The notes under the pieces are model-generated. The model was not told the origin of the DNA, ran no database searches, and saw nothing but the letters and a program-made list of their open reading frames with translations. The translations under genes and the position numbers were made by a program. From Acidimicrobiales bacterium (lineage in GTDB: Bacteria > Actinomycetota > Acidimicrobiia > Acidimicrobiales > MedAcidi-G1): DNA of 64,000 bases. The stretch is taken from contig JAAZZG010000007.1 of the NCBI GenBank assembly GCA_014237715.1, forward strand, positions 1 to 64,000, read 5' to 3'. Shown one piece after another: positions 25,104-33,038 of this stretch; positions within the stretch are counted from its first letter, which is position 1; every line of letters begins with the position of its first letter.

Positions 25104-26642
25104 ATGAACACCCCTATCCGGTTGGGACGCGCGTCGGCCATCCTCGGCCTTTTGCTGGTGGTCCTGACCAGCGCCGCCTGCCGGGTCGATGCCACGGTCA
25201 CTGTGGACGTCGCCGAGAACGGCACGGGACACGTCGACCTCCTCGTCGAACTGGACGCGTCGGCAGTCGAGGCCCTCGGCGGACTCGATGAGCGGGTCCG
25301 GGTGGGTGACCTCGTCGAGGCCGGCTGGGTCATCAGCGGGCCCGAGGCCATTGGAGGGTCGGCCCGGATCAGCGCCCGCAAGGCCTTCGACAATCCGGAT
25401 CGGTTGGCTGCCGTGCTGGCCGAGGTGGTCGGGCCGACGGCTATCTCCCAGGTCCGGTTGGTGCGTGAGCGGACCTTTGCTGAGACCACGTGGCGCCTCG
25501 ATGGTCGAATCGACCTCTCTCCGGGGTTGGACTTGCTGGCCGATGCCGATCTCGCCGAGGTCCTCGACGGGTTGCCGTTCGCCCGCTCCGACGGCGAGCT
25601 GGCCGACCTGGCTGGGTGTCCCGACGGATCCTGTGACCCGACGGCATCGTTTTCTCTCACCCTGTTGGCCGAGATGCCCACCAACCCGGAACAGGTCCCC
25701 GAGCAAGTCACCGGGGTTGGTGTCGCGGCGGGGGTGTCGAGCGGCTCGTGGACGGTAGTGCTCGGAGACCCGGTGCCCACCCACTTCCACGCCACTGGGG
25801 TGCTTACCGACTCCACCCCTCGGACGTGGCGCACGGTGTCGATCATCTCGGGAGGCCTGTTCCTTCTGGTGTCGGTCTTCCAGATCCTCCGTCTGGTGAT
25901 GGCTCGTCGTCGACGGAAGGCAGCGGTCGAGGGGCCGGGTTCCGACCGATCGGGCCAGGCTTCGGTAACGGTGCCCTCGCCGGTCATCGAGATGGTTCGG
26001 CCGGCCATGTCATCGGAGCGCCGGACGTTGCGTCTGGTGGTCCTCGGCGGCATCGGTGTGGTGTGGGATCCGGGCAGTGATCCCGAGGGACTCCTCGTGC
26101 CGTTCGTGCGTGACAACGGCGGTGTGGTGGATCCCGGTGAGGTGGCCGACCGGTACCGGGCGGCCAGCCTCGGACATCTGTCCAGTGGCGAGTTCTGGAC
26201 CGCCGTTGGTGTGCCGGGCGAGGCCGACACGCTCGATTCGACCTACCTGTCGCGGGTGCGGATGCGGGCCGACGTCCAGCCGTTCCTAGATCGGATGGAG
26301 CAGCGGGGCCTGCCCGTGGCGTGTCTGACCAATGCGGTGCTGCCGTGGTCCATGCAGTTGCGGCGTCGCTTCGGGCTGGACCAGCGGGTCGATCCGTGGG
26401 TGGCCTCCGGGGAGATCGGGGCCCGTAAGCCCAGTCCGGCCATGTTCGAAGCTCTGCGGCGGATGTCGAGCGTGGAGTACGCCGACATGTTGCTCATCGA
26501 TTCGGAACCGGTCACCCTGGACGCGGCACGGGGACTGGGCATGTCCACGGTGTTGCTGCGTGGCTCGGCACTTGTGCCCGAGGGGTTCTCCCATCCGGTC
26601 ATCGACGGGTTCGCCGGCCTCTTCCGGGCCCGCCCCACCTGA
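25104..26642 (+). CDS. LppM-like membrane protein fused to a HAD-like domain lacking the catalytic Asp
   Basis: A 512-aa chimera. Residues 1-25 are a signal peptide ending in a weak lipobox before Cys26. Residues about 26-240 resemble the actinobacterial LppM domain ('CRVDATVTVDVAENGTGHVD', later 'ARKAFDNPDRL'). A membrane helix at about 245-265 is followed by RRRRK, placing the remainder in the cytoplasm. Residues about 310-505 follow a HAD-IA hydrolase: 'LTNA' (motif II), 'GARKPSPAMF' (motif III Lys) and 'LLIDSEPVTLDAA' (motif IV, normally DD). The motif I nucleophile Asp is Gly315 ('VLGGIGVVWD' instead of FDxGGVxWD), so hydrolase chemistry is not expected. It lies between clpC and radA. 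Biological role unknown. Confidence 0.75.
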   Translation: MNTPIRLGRASAILGLLLVVLTSAACRVDATVTVDVAENGTGHVDLLVELDASAVEALGGLDERVRVGDLVEAGWVISGPEAIGGSARISARKAFDNPDRLAAVLAEVVGPTAISQVRLVRERTFAETTWRLDGRIDLSPGLDLLADADLAEVLDGLPFARSDGELADLAGCPDGSCDPTASFSLTLLAEMPTNPEQVPEQVTGVGVAAGVSSGSWTVVLGDPVPTHFHATGVLTDSTPRTWRTVSIISGGLFLLVSVFQILRLVMARRRRKAAVEGPGSDRSGQASVTVPSPVIEMVRPAMSSERRTLRLVVLGGIGVVWDPGSDPEGLLVPFVRDNGGVVDPGEVADRYRAASLGHLSSGEFWTAVGVPGEADTLDSTYLSRVRMRADVQPFLDRMEQRGLPVACLTNAVLPWSMQLRRRFGLDQRVDPWVASGEIGARKPSPAMFEALRRMSSVEYADMLLIDSEPVTLDAARGLGMSTVLLRGSALVPEGFSHPVIDGFAGLFRARPT

Positions 26643-26662
26643 CCCCTGTCACAGGCGGTTCG

Positions 26663-26668
26663 TAGGTT
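26663..26668 (+). promoter_or_regulatory. -10 hexamer TAGGTT, leaderless promoter of radA
   Basis: TAGGTT lies 7 nt before the ATG at 26676; there is no Shine-Dalgarno sequence. Confidence 0.45.
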
Positions 26669-26675
26669 CGGTCCC

Positions 26676-28082
26676 ATGACAAGCCTCACGACCGGATCCC
26701 GTACCCGCACCACGTTCGAGTGCGCCTCGTGTGGCGCCCCGCACCCCAGTTGGGTGGGCAGGTGCGGTAGTTGCGGCGACTGGAACGCCCTGGTGGAGGT
26801 TCCGGTCGTCCGGTCCGGCGGCTCGAGTGTGCTCGCCGCGGCGAGCCTCAGGATTGGTGAGGCCCGACCTTTGTCGACGCTGGCTCCCGACGAGTCAGCC
26901 GCGGTGCCTACCGGTATGGCTGAAGCCGATCGGGCGTTCGGAGGGGGCCTGGTGCCCGGCTCGGTCACCCTGCTGGGCGGCGAGCCGGGCATCGGCAAGT
27001 CGACCCTCACCCTGCAACTCGCCGCCGCACGGGTCGGTGCCGGCGGCCGGGTCCTGCTGGTCAGCGCCGAGGAGTCGCCGGGTCAGGTTCGGTTGCGGGC
27101 CGAGCGGTTGGGCGCCGTGCACGACGACCTCTGGCTGGCCGGTGATGCCTCTGTCGAGGCGATCCTGGCCCACCTCGATCAACTCGAACCCGACCTGCTC
27201 ATCGTGGATTCGGTGCAGACCGTCCACCTGGCGGCCGAGGGCGGTGCGCCTGGTTCGGCCGGCCAAGTCCGGGCGTCGGCGCAACGTCTGGTGGTTGAGG
27301 CCAAGGCCCGTGCGTTGGCCACCGTGCTGGTCGGTCATGTCACCAAGGATGGTTCGCTGGCCGGCCCCAAGACACTGGAACACATGGTCGACACGGTGGC
27401 AGAGCTGACCGGCGATCGCCATCACGCCCTGCGGATGCTGCGGGTCGTCAAGCACCGGTTCGGTCCAACCGACGAGATCGGCCTGTTCGCCATGGGTGCT
27501 GACGGACTGCAGTCCGTCGACGACCCCAGCCGACTCTTTCTGGCCGACCGGGCCCCCGACGTTGCCGGTTCAGTGGTCCTGCCCGCGCTGGAGGGGCATC
27601 GGCCGCTCCTATTGGAGGTTCAGGCCCTGGTGGTCCGTTCGTCCACGCCTCATCCTCGGCGTTCACCACAGGGCCTCGATGGGCGCCGGCTGGCGCTGTT
27701 GCTGGCGGTGCTGGAACGTCGCGCCGGCATCGATCCCGGAGCACTTGACGTGTATGCCACCGTGGTGGGTGGCGCTCAGGCCACCGAACCGGCCGCTGAT
27801 CTTCCCCTCGCCCTCGCCGTTGTGTCTGCCGTGGTGGGTCGCCCACTGGGGTCGGACACTGTGGCCCTCGGCGAGGTGGGCCTCGGTGGGGAACTGCGTC
27901 AGGTGACCGGCACTGGTCGGCGCCTCATGGAGGCCGCCCGCCTGGGTTTTCGGCGTGCTGTCGTTCCGGCGTCCACACCTGGTCCGCCCGACGGCATCGA
28001 ACTGGTCCGTGTCGCCACCCTCGTTGAGGCTGTCGCCGCCGTCGGCCTGCTCCCCGCAGGGGATGCCAGCCGGGATCGCTGA
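26676..28082 (+). CDS. radA: DNA repair protein RadA (Sms)
   Basis: A 468-aa RecA-like helicase that promotes branch migration in recombinational repair. The N-terminal zinc finger is C-x2-C...C-x2-C ('FECASCGAPHPSWVGRCGSCG', residues about 15-34). Walker A 'GGEPGIGKST' lies at about 105 and the RadA-specific motif appears as 'KHRFGPTDEIG' (KNRFG with Asn to His) at about 258. The C-terminal Lon-protease-like domain is present and ends normally. The usual actinobacterial neighbours disA and carD are not seen here. Confidence 0.95.
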   Translation: MTSLTTGSRTRTTFECASCGAPHPSWVGRCGSCGDWNALVEVPVVRSGGSSVLAAASLRIGEARPLSTLAPDESAAVPTGMAEADRAFGGGLVPGSVTLLGGEPGIGKSTLTLQLAAARVGAGGRVLLVSAEESPGQVRLRAERLGAVHDDLWLAGDASVEAILAHLDQLEPDLLIVDSVQTVHLAAEGGAPGSAGQVRASAQRLVVEAKARALATVLVGHVTKDGSLAGPKTLEHMVDTVAELTGDRHHALRMLRVVKHRFGPTDEIGLFAMGADGLQSVDDPSRLFLADRAPDVAGSVVLPALEGHRPLLLEVQALVVRSSTPHPRRSPQGLDGRRLALLLAVLERRAGIDPGALDVYATVVGGAQATEPAADLPLALAVVSAVVGRPLGSDTVALGEVGLGGELRQVTGTGRRLMEAARLGFRRAVVPASTPGPPDGIELVRVATLVEAVAAVGLLPAGDASRDR

Positions 28083-28099
28083 CTGCTAGGAACGTCCCC

Positions 28100-28771
28100 A
28101 TGCGAATTGAACTGCCCTCGGGCACCGCCGCCGAACTGGTTCAACCGCCGTCGGGCCCTGTGGATCAGGCCCCTTCAGAAAGAGGTCTGGTGGTGATCCC
28201 GGACGTCATGGGGATGCGACCCCTGTTCGACGACCTGGTGGCGCGTCTGGCCGCCGAGACTGGTTGGACGGTGGCGGCTTTCGAGCTCTACCCGGGTCGC
28301 GAGCAACTCGACGTGGGCGACCGTCTGGTCGCCGCTTCGACGCTGGACGACGACCGGGTGCTGGGCGATGCCATTGCTGCCGCGGAGGCCACTGGGGCCG
28401 GCACAGTGTCGATTCTGGGCTTCTGCATGGGCGGGATGTACGCCCTCAAAGCGGTGGGCACCGGGCGTTTCGAGCGGTCATGCCCGTTCTACGGGATGAT
28501 CCACGTGCCCGAGGCCTGGCAGGGCCCGGGACAACGGGAGCCGTTGGATGCGATGGCTGCCGGCGATCCGTCGTCTGTGCTGGCGGTCATCGGCACGGCC
28601 GACGCATGGACGCCACCCGGCCACGTTGACGAACTCGAGGCCGCCGGTGCCACGGTTCTTCGCTACGAGGGTGCCGACCACGGTTTCGTGCACGACGCAT
28701 CGCGACCGGCCCACCGGGCGGACGACGCGGCGGATGCGTGGGCGAAGGTCCTCGACTGGCTGGCCGGCTGA
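28100..28771 (+). CDS. Dienelactone hydrolase family protein
   Basis: A 223-aa alpha/beta hydrolase. The nucleophile elbow is 'GFCMGG' with Cys109, the Cys-type triad of dienelactone hydrolase; the His is in 'GADHGFVHDAS' near residue 195 and the Asp in 'IGTADAWTPP' near 165. In the family it opens lactone rings in aromatic catabolism, but many members act on other small esters. No aromatic-degradation genes are adjacent. TAGGAA lies 7 nt before the ATG, a weak version of the leaderless arrangement seen elsewhere. Confidence 0.85.
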   Translation: MRIELPSGTAAELVQPPSGPVDQAPSERGLVVIPDVMGMRPLFDDLVARLAAETGWTVAAFELYPGREQLDVGDRLVAASTLDDDRVLGDAIAAAEATGAGTVSILGFCMGGMYALKAVGTGRFERSCPFYGMIHVPEAWQGPGQREPLDAMAAGDPSSVLAVIGTADAWTPPGHVDELEAAGATVLRYEGADHGFVHDASRPAHRADDAADAWAKVLDWLAG

Positions 28772-28796
28772 GCCGGACCTGACCAACTGAAGCGAG

Positions 28797-29456
28797 CTAC
28801 CTGGAGCGGATCGTCAGCTGTTCGCGGTTGGTGATCCGGTAGGTGCGGTCAATCTGTTCGATCCACCCCAGTCGGATGAACGATGCGATGGCCTTGTTGA
28901 CCCGCTCCCGTGATGCGCCGACCATTCCGGCCAGCTCTTCCTGGGTGATGGGCAGCGAGAACTCGTCATCCTCACCAGCCAGTTCCAGCAGTCGCTTGGC
29001 GGTGCGTCCGGTCACGTCCAAGAACACCGAGTCGGCCAGGGCGGTATCCATGGTCCGCAGTCGTCCGGTCAGCATGTCCACCACCCGCCACAGCAGGGCC
29101 GGGTCGGCTTCGTAGACGTCGCGTACCGGACCGTACGGCACGGTGGTGACCATCGAGGTCTCCAGTGCTCGGGCTCCGGCCGAGCGGCCCCGCCCGTCGA
29201 ACAGGCCCATCTCGCCGAACAGGTCACCCTCCTCCATGAGGGCCACCATCGATTCTCGCCCGTCGATGGACTTGTTGGCGATGGCGATCCGGCCTGACAC
29301 CACGACGTACAACTCGTCGGGCGGTTCGTCCTCACGAAAGAGCACGTCACCGCGCCGCAACTCGAGGTCCTGGCTGGCGGCGACGATCTCCTCGAGGACG
29401 TCATCGTCCAACCCGGCAAACAGGGTGGTTTCGCGAAAGAGCGTGGTGTCCGGCAT
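28797..29456 (-). CDS. Crp/Fnr-family transcriptional regulator (GlxR-like)
   Basis: A 219-aa regulator. The N-terminal cyclic-nucleotide-binding jelly roll (residues about 8-120) has 'LRRGDVLFREDEPPDELYVVVSG' and 'GDLFGEMGLFDGRGRSAGARA', where the Gly-Glu and Arg-Ser positions are those that contact cAMP in GlxR/Crp. The C-terminal winged helix carries the HTH 'ITQEELAGMVGASRERVNKAIASF' at about 168-191. Probably a cAMP-responsive global regulator, as in Corynebacterium GlxR; this is inference. It is divergent from ispD. ATG 29456 matches the family; TAGCAT lies 11 nt upstream. Confidence 0.9.
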   Translation of the reverse strand: MPDTTLFRETTLFAGLDDDVLEEIVAASQDLELRRGDVLFREDEPPDELYVVVSGRIAIANKSIDGRESMVALMEEGDLFGEMGLFDGRGRSAGARALETSMVTTVPYGPVRDVYEADPALLWRVVDMLTGRLRTMDTALADSVFLDVTGRTAKRLLELAGEDDEFSLPITQEELAGMVGASRERVNKAIASFIRLGWIEQIDRTYRITNREQLTIRSR

Positions 29457-29567
29457 GTCGATTGGCCATGCTAGTGAGATGCAAAGCACCCGGCCGACAT
29501 CAGCATCTGCTCTGGCCTCGGGATGTCCCGTGCCGAACCGTGGAAGGTGCCGCAGGGGGGCCTCCCG

Positions 29568-30242
29568 GTGAGTGTCTGGACGATCGTGGTGGCTGCCGGT
29601 CGTGGCGAGCGGTTCGGTAGCGACAAACAGGCCGCCGACCTCGGCGGTCGCCCGGTGGTGTCTCGGAGCGTGGCCACCTCGTTGGAAGCATCCGATGGCG
29701 TGGTCGTGGTGGTGGCTCCCGAACGACTCGTGGCCGCTGAGGCGCTGGTGGCCGGCCCCGACGGCGAGGCGACGGCGGTAACCCTGGTGGCAGGCGGTGC
29801 GACCCGAGCTGCGTCTGTACGGGCCGGGCTGGTTGCCGTCCCCGATGACGCTGAGGTGGTGCTGGTACACGACGGTGCCCGCCCCTTGGCCACCGCGGCG
29901 CTGTTCGCTCGAGTAGTGGCTGCCGTTCGGGCTGGCGCCGATGCCGTGGTGCCTGGTGTGCCGGTCGCCGACTCGCTCCGGGCGGTCGACGGCGGTGTAG
30001 TGGATCGTGACGGGGTGCTGGCGGTGCAGACGCCCCAGGGCTTCCCAGCCGATCGACTCCGGGCCGCCCATGCCGCTGGGACCGACGCTAGCGACGACGC
30101 CACCCTCGTGGAGGCCGTCGGTGGCACAGTGGTGGTCGTGGATGGCGAGCCGGCGAACCTCAAGATCACCCGACCTGTGGACCTCGCGCTGGCCACCGCG
30201 TCCCTCGGGTCGGCTGATGATGGGAGCGGTTCCGATGACTGA
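29568..30242 (+). CDS. ispD: 2-C-methyl-D-erythritol 4-phosphate cytidylyltransferase
   Basis: A 224-aa enzyme of the MEP isoprenoid pathway. The CTP-binding 'IVVAAGRGERFGSDKQ' is at the N-terminus; 'VLVHDGARPLATAALF', 'VADSLRAVD', 'VQTPQGFPADRLRAAH' and 'DDATLVEAVGG' follow as in the family. GTG 29568 was chosen because GGGGG lies 7-8 nt before it and it gives the normal N-terminus; ATG 29523 would add 15 residues with no support. The 3' end overlaps ispF by 8 bases. Confidence 0.93.
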   Translation: MSVWTIVVAAGRGERFGSDKQAADLGGRPVVSRSVATSLEASDGVVVVVAPERLVAAEALVAGPDGEATAVTLVAGGATRAASVRAGLVAVPDDAEVVLVHDGARPLATAALFARVVAAVRAGADAVVPGVPVADSLRAVDGGVVDRDGVLAVQTPQGFPADRLRAAHAAGTDASDDATLVEAVGGTVVVVDGEPANLKITRPVDLALATASLGSADDGSGSDD

Positions 30243-30777
30243 CTCCGGGTCTGATCGACCGACGATCCCCGAACTGCGTATCGGGCAGGGCTTTGACGTC
30301 CACCCGTTTAGCGAGGATTCCGGCCGGTCCATGGTCCTGGGTGGCGTGACGTTCGACGGCCCTGGTCTGGCCGGCCACAGCGACGCCGATGCGGTGGCCC
30401 ACGCCGTCACCGACGCCCTACTGGGGGCCGCTGGTCTAGGCGACATCGGGCAGCGCTTCCCAGACACCGACGCTGCTTTCGCCGGCGCCGACAGCATGGC
30501 TCTGCTGGCCAATGCGGCCGACGCGGTCGTTGCCGAGGGTTGGACGGTGGCCAACGTGGACTGCACGGTGGTCCTCGAGGCCCCGAAGCTGGCGCCCCGT
30601 CGTGATGAGATGCAGGCCGGCTTGACCCGAGTGGTCGGTGGCCCGGTCACCATCAAGGGCAAGCGGGCCGAGGGCCTCGGTGCCCTGGGTCGTCGTGAGG
30701 GTGTGGCCTGTTTCGCCGTCGCCCTGTTGGTCCGATCCGTTGCCCCGTCGGGACGAGAAGATGGAGGCACCTCGTGA
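30235..30777 (+). CDS. ispF: 2-C-methyl-D-erythritol 2,4-cyclodiphosphate synthase
   Basis: A 180-aa trimeric metalloenzyme of the MEP pathway. The N-terminal 'RIGQGFDVHPF' holds the DXH zinc ligands; 'GLAGHSDADAVAHAVTDALLGAAGLGDIGQRFPDTD' and 'VDCTVVLEAPKLAPRRDEM' match the family. The last 12 residues are an unconserved tail. ATG 30235 overlaps the ispD stop. Its own stop overlaps the rlmB-type gene by 4 bases, so all three are coupled. Confidence 0.95.
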   Translation: MTDSGSDRPTIPELRIGQGFDVHPFSEDSGRSMVLGGVTFDGPGLAGHSDADAVAHAVTDALLGAAGLGDIGQRFPDTDAAFAGADSMALLANAADAVVAEGWTVANVDCTVVLEAPKLAPRRDEMQAGLTRVVGGPVTIKGKRAEGLGALGRREGVACFAVALLVRSVAPSGREDGGTS

Positions 30778-31793
30778 GTGGTTCCCGAGGTGGAAGTGGA
30801 AGGGGTCCGGGCGCTGGCGCCCGCAAAGGCGGTCCGAGTAAGGCCGGTTCGAGTAGGGGTGGCCCCCGTCGGGGCGGCCCTCAGAACGTCGGCAAGGGCA
30901 ACCGGGGTGCGGCTCGTCCTGAACCGCCGCCCCGACGGTCGTCAACCGGTCGACCCAACAAGCCCGGGGGCGGTTCCGGCCGGGGCCGTGGCTCGGGCCA
31001 GCGGGGTACCTCGCCGTTGGGTAACCGTGACGGTGGCGACGGGCCCAAAGGTCTGGGTGGCGACCAGGTGGAGGGCCGTCAGGCTGTCCGAGAGCTCCTG
31101 CTGGCCGGCACCCGCCGGACACGCGAGGTAGTTCTGGCCGGCGATCTCGACTCGGCCCCCATCCTCGACGACATCATCGATTTGGCCGACGAGGCCAAGG
31201 TCACCATTCGAGAGGTGTCACGCAACAAGTTCGAGTCCATGACCCGCACCGAGGCTGCCCAGGGGGTGCTGGCCCTGGCCCAGCCGCTGCAGGAGTACCA
31301 GCTCGACGACCTCCTAGTGCCCGACGCTGCAGGTCGAGACCCGTTCCTGTTGCTACTCGACGGTGTGACCGATCCCGGCAACCTCGGGGCGATCCTCCGA
31401 TCAGCGGAGTGTGCTGGGGTGACCGGTGTGGTTCTGCCCCGTCACCGGGCGGCCGGGGTGACGGCCACGGTGGCCAAGTCGGCAGCTGGGGCTATCGAGC
31501 ACCTTCGGATGACCAGGGTCGGAGGCCTGCCCAAGGCGTTGTCACAGATGTCGAATGCTGGCGTGTGGTCCGTGGGCCTCGACGCAGGTGGAGATGGGGC
31601 CATCCACCAACTCACGGTGGCCGACCAGCCGGTGGCCCTCGTCATGGGCGCCGAGGGGACTGGCCTATCCCGCCTGGTGCGGGAGCGGTGCGACACCATT
31701 GCCCACATCCCGCTGGCTGGGGTGCTGGGCTCGCTGAACGTCTCGGCGGCTGCCGCTGTTGCCCTCTTCGAGGTGGCCCGCTGTCGGACCTGA
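30774..31793 (+). CDS. rlmB: TrmH/SpoU-family RNA 2'-O-methyltransferase (RlmB type) with Gly/Arg-rich N-terminal tail
   Basis: A 339-aa protein. The C-terminal SPOUT domain (about 180-335) has the three knot motifs: 'DGVTDPGNLGAILRSAECAGVTGVVLPR', 'LVMGAEGTGLSRLVRERCD' and 'IPLAGVLGSLNVSAAAAVALFE'. A substrate-binding L30e-like domain precedes it ('VEGRQAVRELLLAG'). By family it methylates a ribose in 23S rRNA, classically Gm2251. Residues 1-95 are an almost pure Gly/Arg/Pro/Ser tail with RGG-like units, longer than usual and probably disordered and RNA-binding. The GTG start overlaps ispF. In many actinobacteria cysS lies between ispF and this gene; it is absent here. Confidence 0.9.
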   Translation: MSGSRGGSGRGPGAGARKGGPSKAGSSRGGPRRGGPQNVGKGNRGAARPEPPPRRSSTGRPNKPGGGSGRGRGSGQRGTSPLGNRDGGDGPKGLGGDQVEGRQAVRELLLAGTRRTREVVLAGDLDSAPILDDIIDLADEAKVTIREVSRNKFESMTRTEAAQGVLALAQPLQEYQLDDLLVPDAAGRDPFLLLLDGVTDPGNLGAILRSAECAGVTGVVLPRHRAAGVTATVAKSAAGAIEHLRMTRVGGLPKALSQMSNAGVWSVGLDAGGDGAIHQLTVADQPVALVMGAEGTGLSRLVRERCDTIAHIPLAGVLGSLNVSAAAAVALFEVARCRT

Positions 31794-31817
31794 GCCCGGT
31801 GTACGGCCGGACGGCCT

Positions 31818-31861
31818 AGGTCGCAGCGACCCGGGGCGTGCACGCCCCGGGCCCGCGACCT
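31818..31861. terminator. Large palindrome between convergent genes, probable bidirectional terminator
   Basis: A perfect 22-bp palindrome, CCCGGGGCGTG/CACGCCCCGGG (31830-31851), is flanked by outer arms AGGTCGC (31818-31824) and GCGACCT (31855-31861). It fills the 78-nt gap between rlmB and the convergent membrane-protein gene. There is no T-run. Confidence 0.6.
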
Positions 31862-31871
31862 GTGACCGTGG

Positions 31872-32489
31872 TCAGGCTGTCGCGCCTGCCCTGCGAAACA
31901 TGATGATGCTGGAGAGCAGCAGCCAAATGGCGAACACCAGGAAGCCGATGAAGGAGATCGGGTGGGGGATCACGAGGATGAGAGCCGTCGCATAGCCGAT
32001 CCAGGCCAGCCACGAGGGAATGAGACCCGTCTGCTTCGCTGAGGCGCTCACGCCGACCGTGATGAGGACCATGCCGAAAAGGAAGGGCACCCACAGGTAC
32101 TGGAGCATGGCGCTGACCGCCACCACTGCAGCGGTGGGCATGTGCTCGGCGGCGTCGAGGAGGGCCATCCGGGAAGCGGAGTCCATGGCCATGCCGGCGG
32201 CCATGCAGACGGTGCCCACGGCTGCAGTGGGGGCCAGGAGGGTCACCCCTCGTTCCCGGAGGGCGTTGCTGGTCCAGAGCCCCCAGAGCAGCATGAGGAT
32301 CCCCACGAGGACTCCCACCCACATGGCGAACCAGGCCCCGTCGCCCATGTCCACCCAGTGGGCGACGATCTGATCGGTGGTCTTCTCGGATACATCCGGT
32401 GGATCGCCCTCGATGGACATCATGACGATCATGCCGATGATCGAAACGGCCCCGAACAGGGCGCCGAAGCGTTCGATGAAGCGTTGCAA
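31872..32489 (-). CDS. Multi-pass membrane protein, unknown
   Basis: A 205-aa protein with about five to six hydrophobic helices (roughly residues 8-27, 55-75, 85-105, 120-145, 152-172, 177-198 by eye). It ends in a short cytoplasmic 'FRRAGATA'. Between helices 1 and 2 lies a polar loop ('SIEGDPPDVSEKTTDQIVAHW'). No known family recognised; it looks like a DUF4386-style actinobacterial membrane protein. The TTG at 32489 was chosen because GGAGGAG lies 6 nt upstream; an in-frame start further upstream lacks one and adds a non-hydrophobic leader. A decayed copy of its 3' half lies at 32811-33012. Confidence 0.7.
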   Translation of the reverse strand: MQRFIERFGALFGAVSIIGMIVMMSIEGDPPDVSEKTTDQIVAHWVDMGDGAWFAMWVGVLVGILMLLWGLWTSNALRERGVTLLAPTAAVGTVCMAAGMAMDSASRMALLDAAEHMPTAAVVAVSAMLQYLWVPFLFGMVLITVGVSASAKQTGLIPSWLAWIGYATALILVIPHPISFIGFLVFAIWLLLSSIIMFRRAGATA

Positions 32490-32495
32490 GGGAGA

Positions 32496-32502
32496 CTCCT
32501 CC
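32496..32502 (-). promoter_or_regulatory. Shine-Dalgarno GGAGGAG fixing a TTG start
   Basis: On the minus strand GGAGGAG lies 6 nt before TTG 32489 of the membrane protein. Confidence 0.6.
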
Positions 32503-32574
32503 CGCCAGTGGCAGGGTCCGTTCCCCGCCGGAACCGCGAGCATCGCACGGATTCGGCTGGATTGCGGGACCTTG

Positions 32575-32648
32575 AGCCCGAGGTCGGATTCGAACCGACG
32601 ACCTGACGCTTACAAGGCGCCTGCTCTGACCAACTGAGCTACCCGGGC
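32575..32648 (-). tRNA. tRNA-Thr (anticodon TGT)
   Basis: A 74-nt cloverleaf on the minus strand: acceptor GCCCGGG/CTCGGGC, D-stem GCTC/GAGC, anticodon stem GGCGC/GCGTC with loop CTTGTAA (anticodon TGT, reads ACA), T-stem GTCGG/CCGAC with loop TTCGAAT. The discriminator is T; CCA is not encoded. It lies 86 nt upstream of the membrane-protein gene. Confidence 0.95.
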
Positions 32649-32810
32649 GGGATGGTGCGGGTCTTCCGACCAGTTAATCGACGTGGCCGGGCCTCCCTCC
32701 CTGACGAGGCTACTGAGACGGGCCGGACGTGTCGTCCGACCCGTTCCGCTGGGTGTTCCCCGTCTTGACGTCTCCGGCCTTGGGCTGAGGCCGATGTGCT
32801 GGCACCCCGG
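32649..32810. other. Non-coding gap, one imperfect hairpin
   Basis: No coding frame is supported. An imperfect stem (ACGGG-CC-GGACG, loop TGT, CGTCC-GA-CCCGT, 32718-32744) lies downstream of the decayed membrane-protein copy and upstream of tRNA-Thr; it may be the old terminator of that copy. Confidence 0.4.
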
Positions 32811-33012
32811 AACATGATGGTGGCGGCGATCAGCATCTAGACCATGGCCAGCACGACGCCGGTGAAGGCCACTTCGTGGGGATCAGGGCCCCGAGGGTGG
32901 AGACGTACCCGGCCTGGGCCAGCCACGATGGGATGAGGCCGGTCTGCTTCGCACTAGCGCCCACACTGACCAGAATCAGTACCTGGCCCACTGCGTACGG
33001 GATCCCCATCGC
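32811..33012 (-). pseudogene. Decayed partial copy of the 31872-32489 membrane protein
   Basis: The minus strand matches the last 70 or so codons of the intact neighbour: 'VSVGASAKQTGLIPSWLAQAGY' against 'ITVGVSASAKQTGLIPSWLAWIGY', and at the end 'IMFRGAST' against 'IMFRRAGAT'. The two matching blocks are in different frames, so there is at least one frameshift (around 32850-32880), and an in-frame TAG lies at 32837-32839. The 5' half is missing. It is therefore a duplication remnant on the same strand, with tRNA-Thr between it and the intact gene. Confidence 0.75.
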
Positions 33013-33038
33013 TGGGGGTACTTGAATGGCCACCCCGC

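Noticed and set aside
28797-30770. A 657-codon frame that extends the Crp regulator N-terminally through ispD and ispF
   Set aside because: Only the last 219 residues match the Crp family, starting at a normal Met (29456); the rest is antisense to ispD and ispF.
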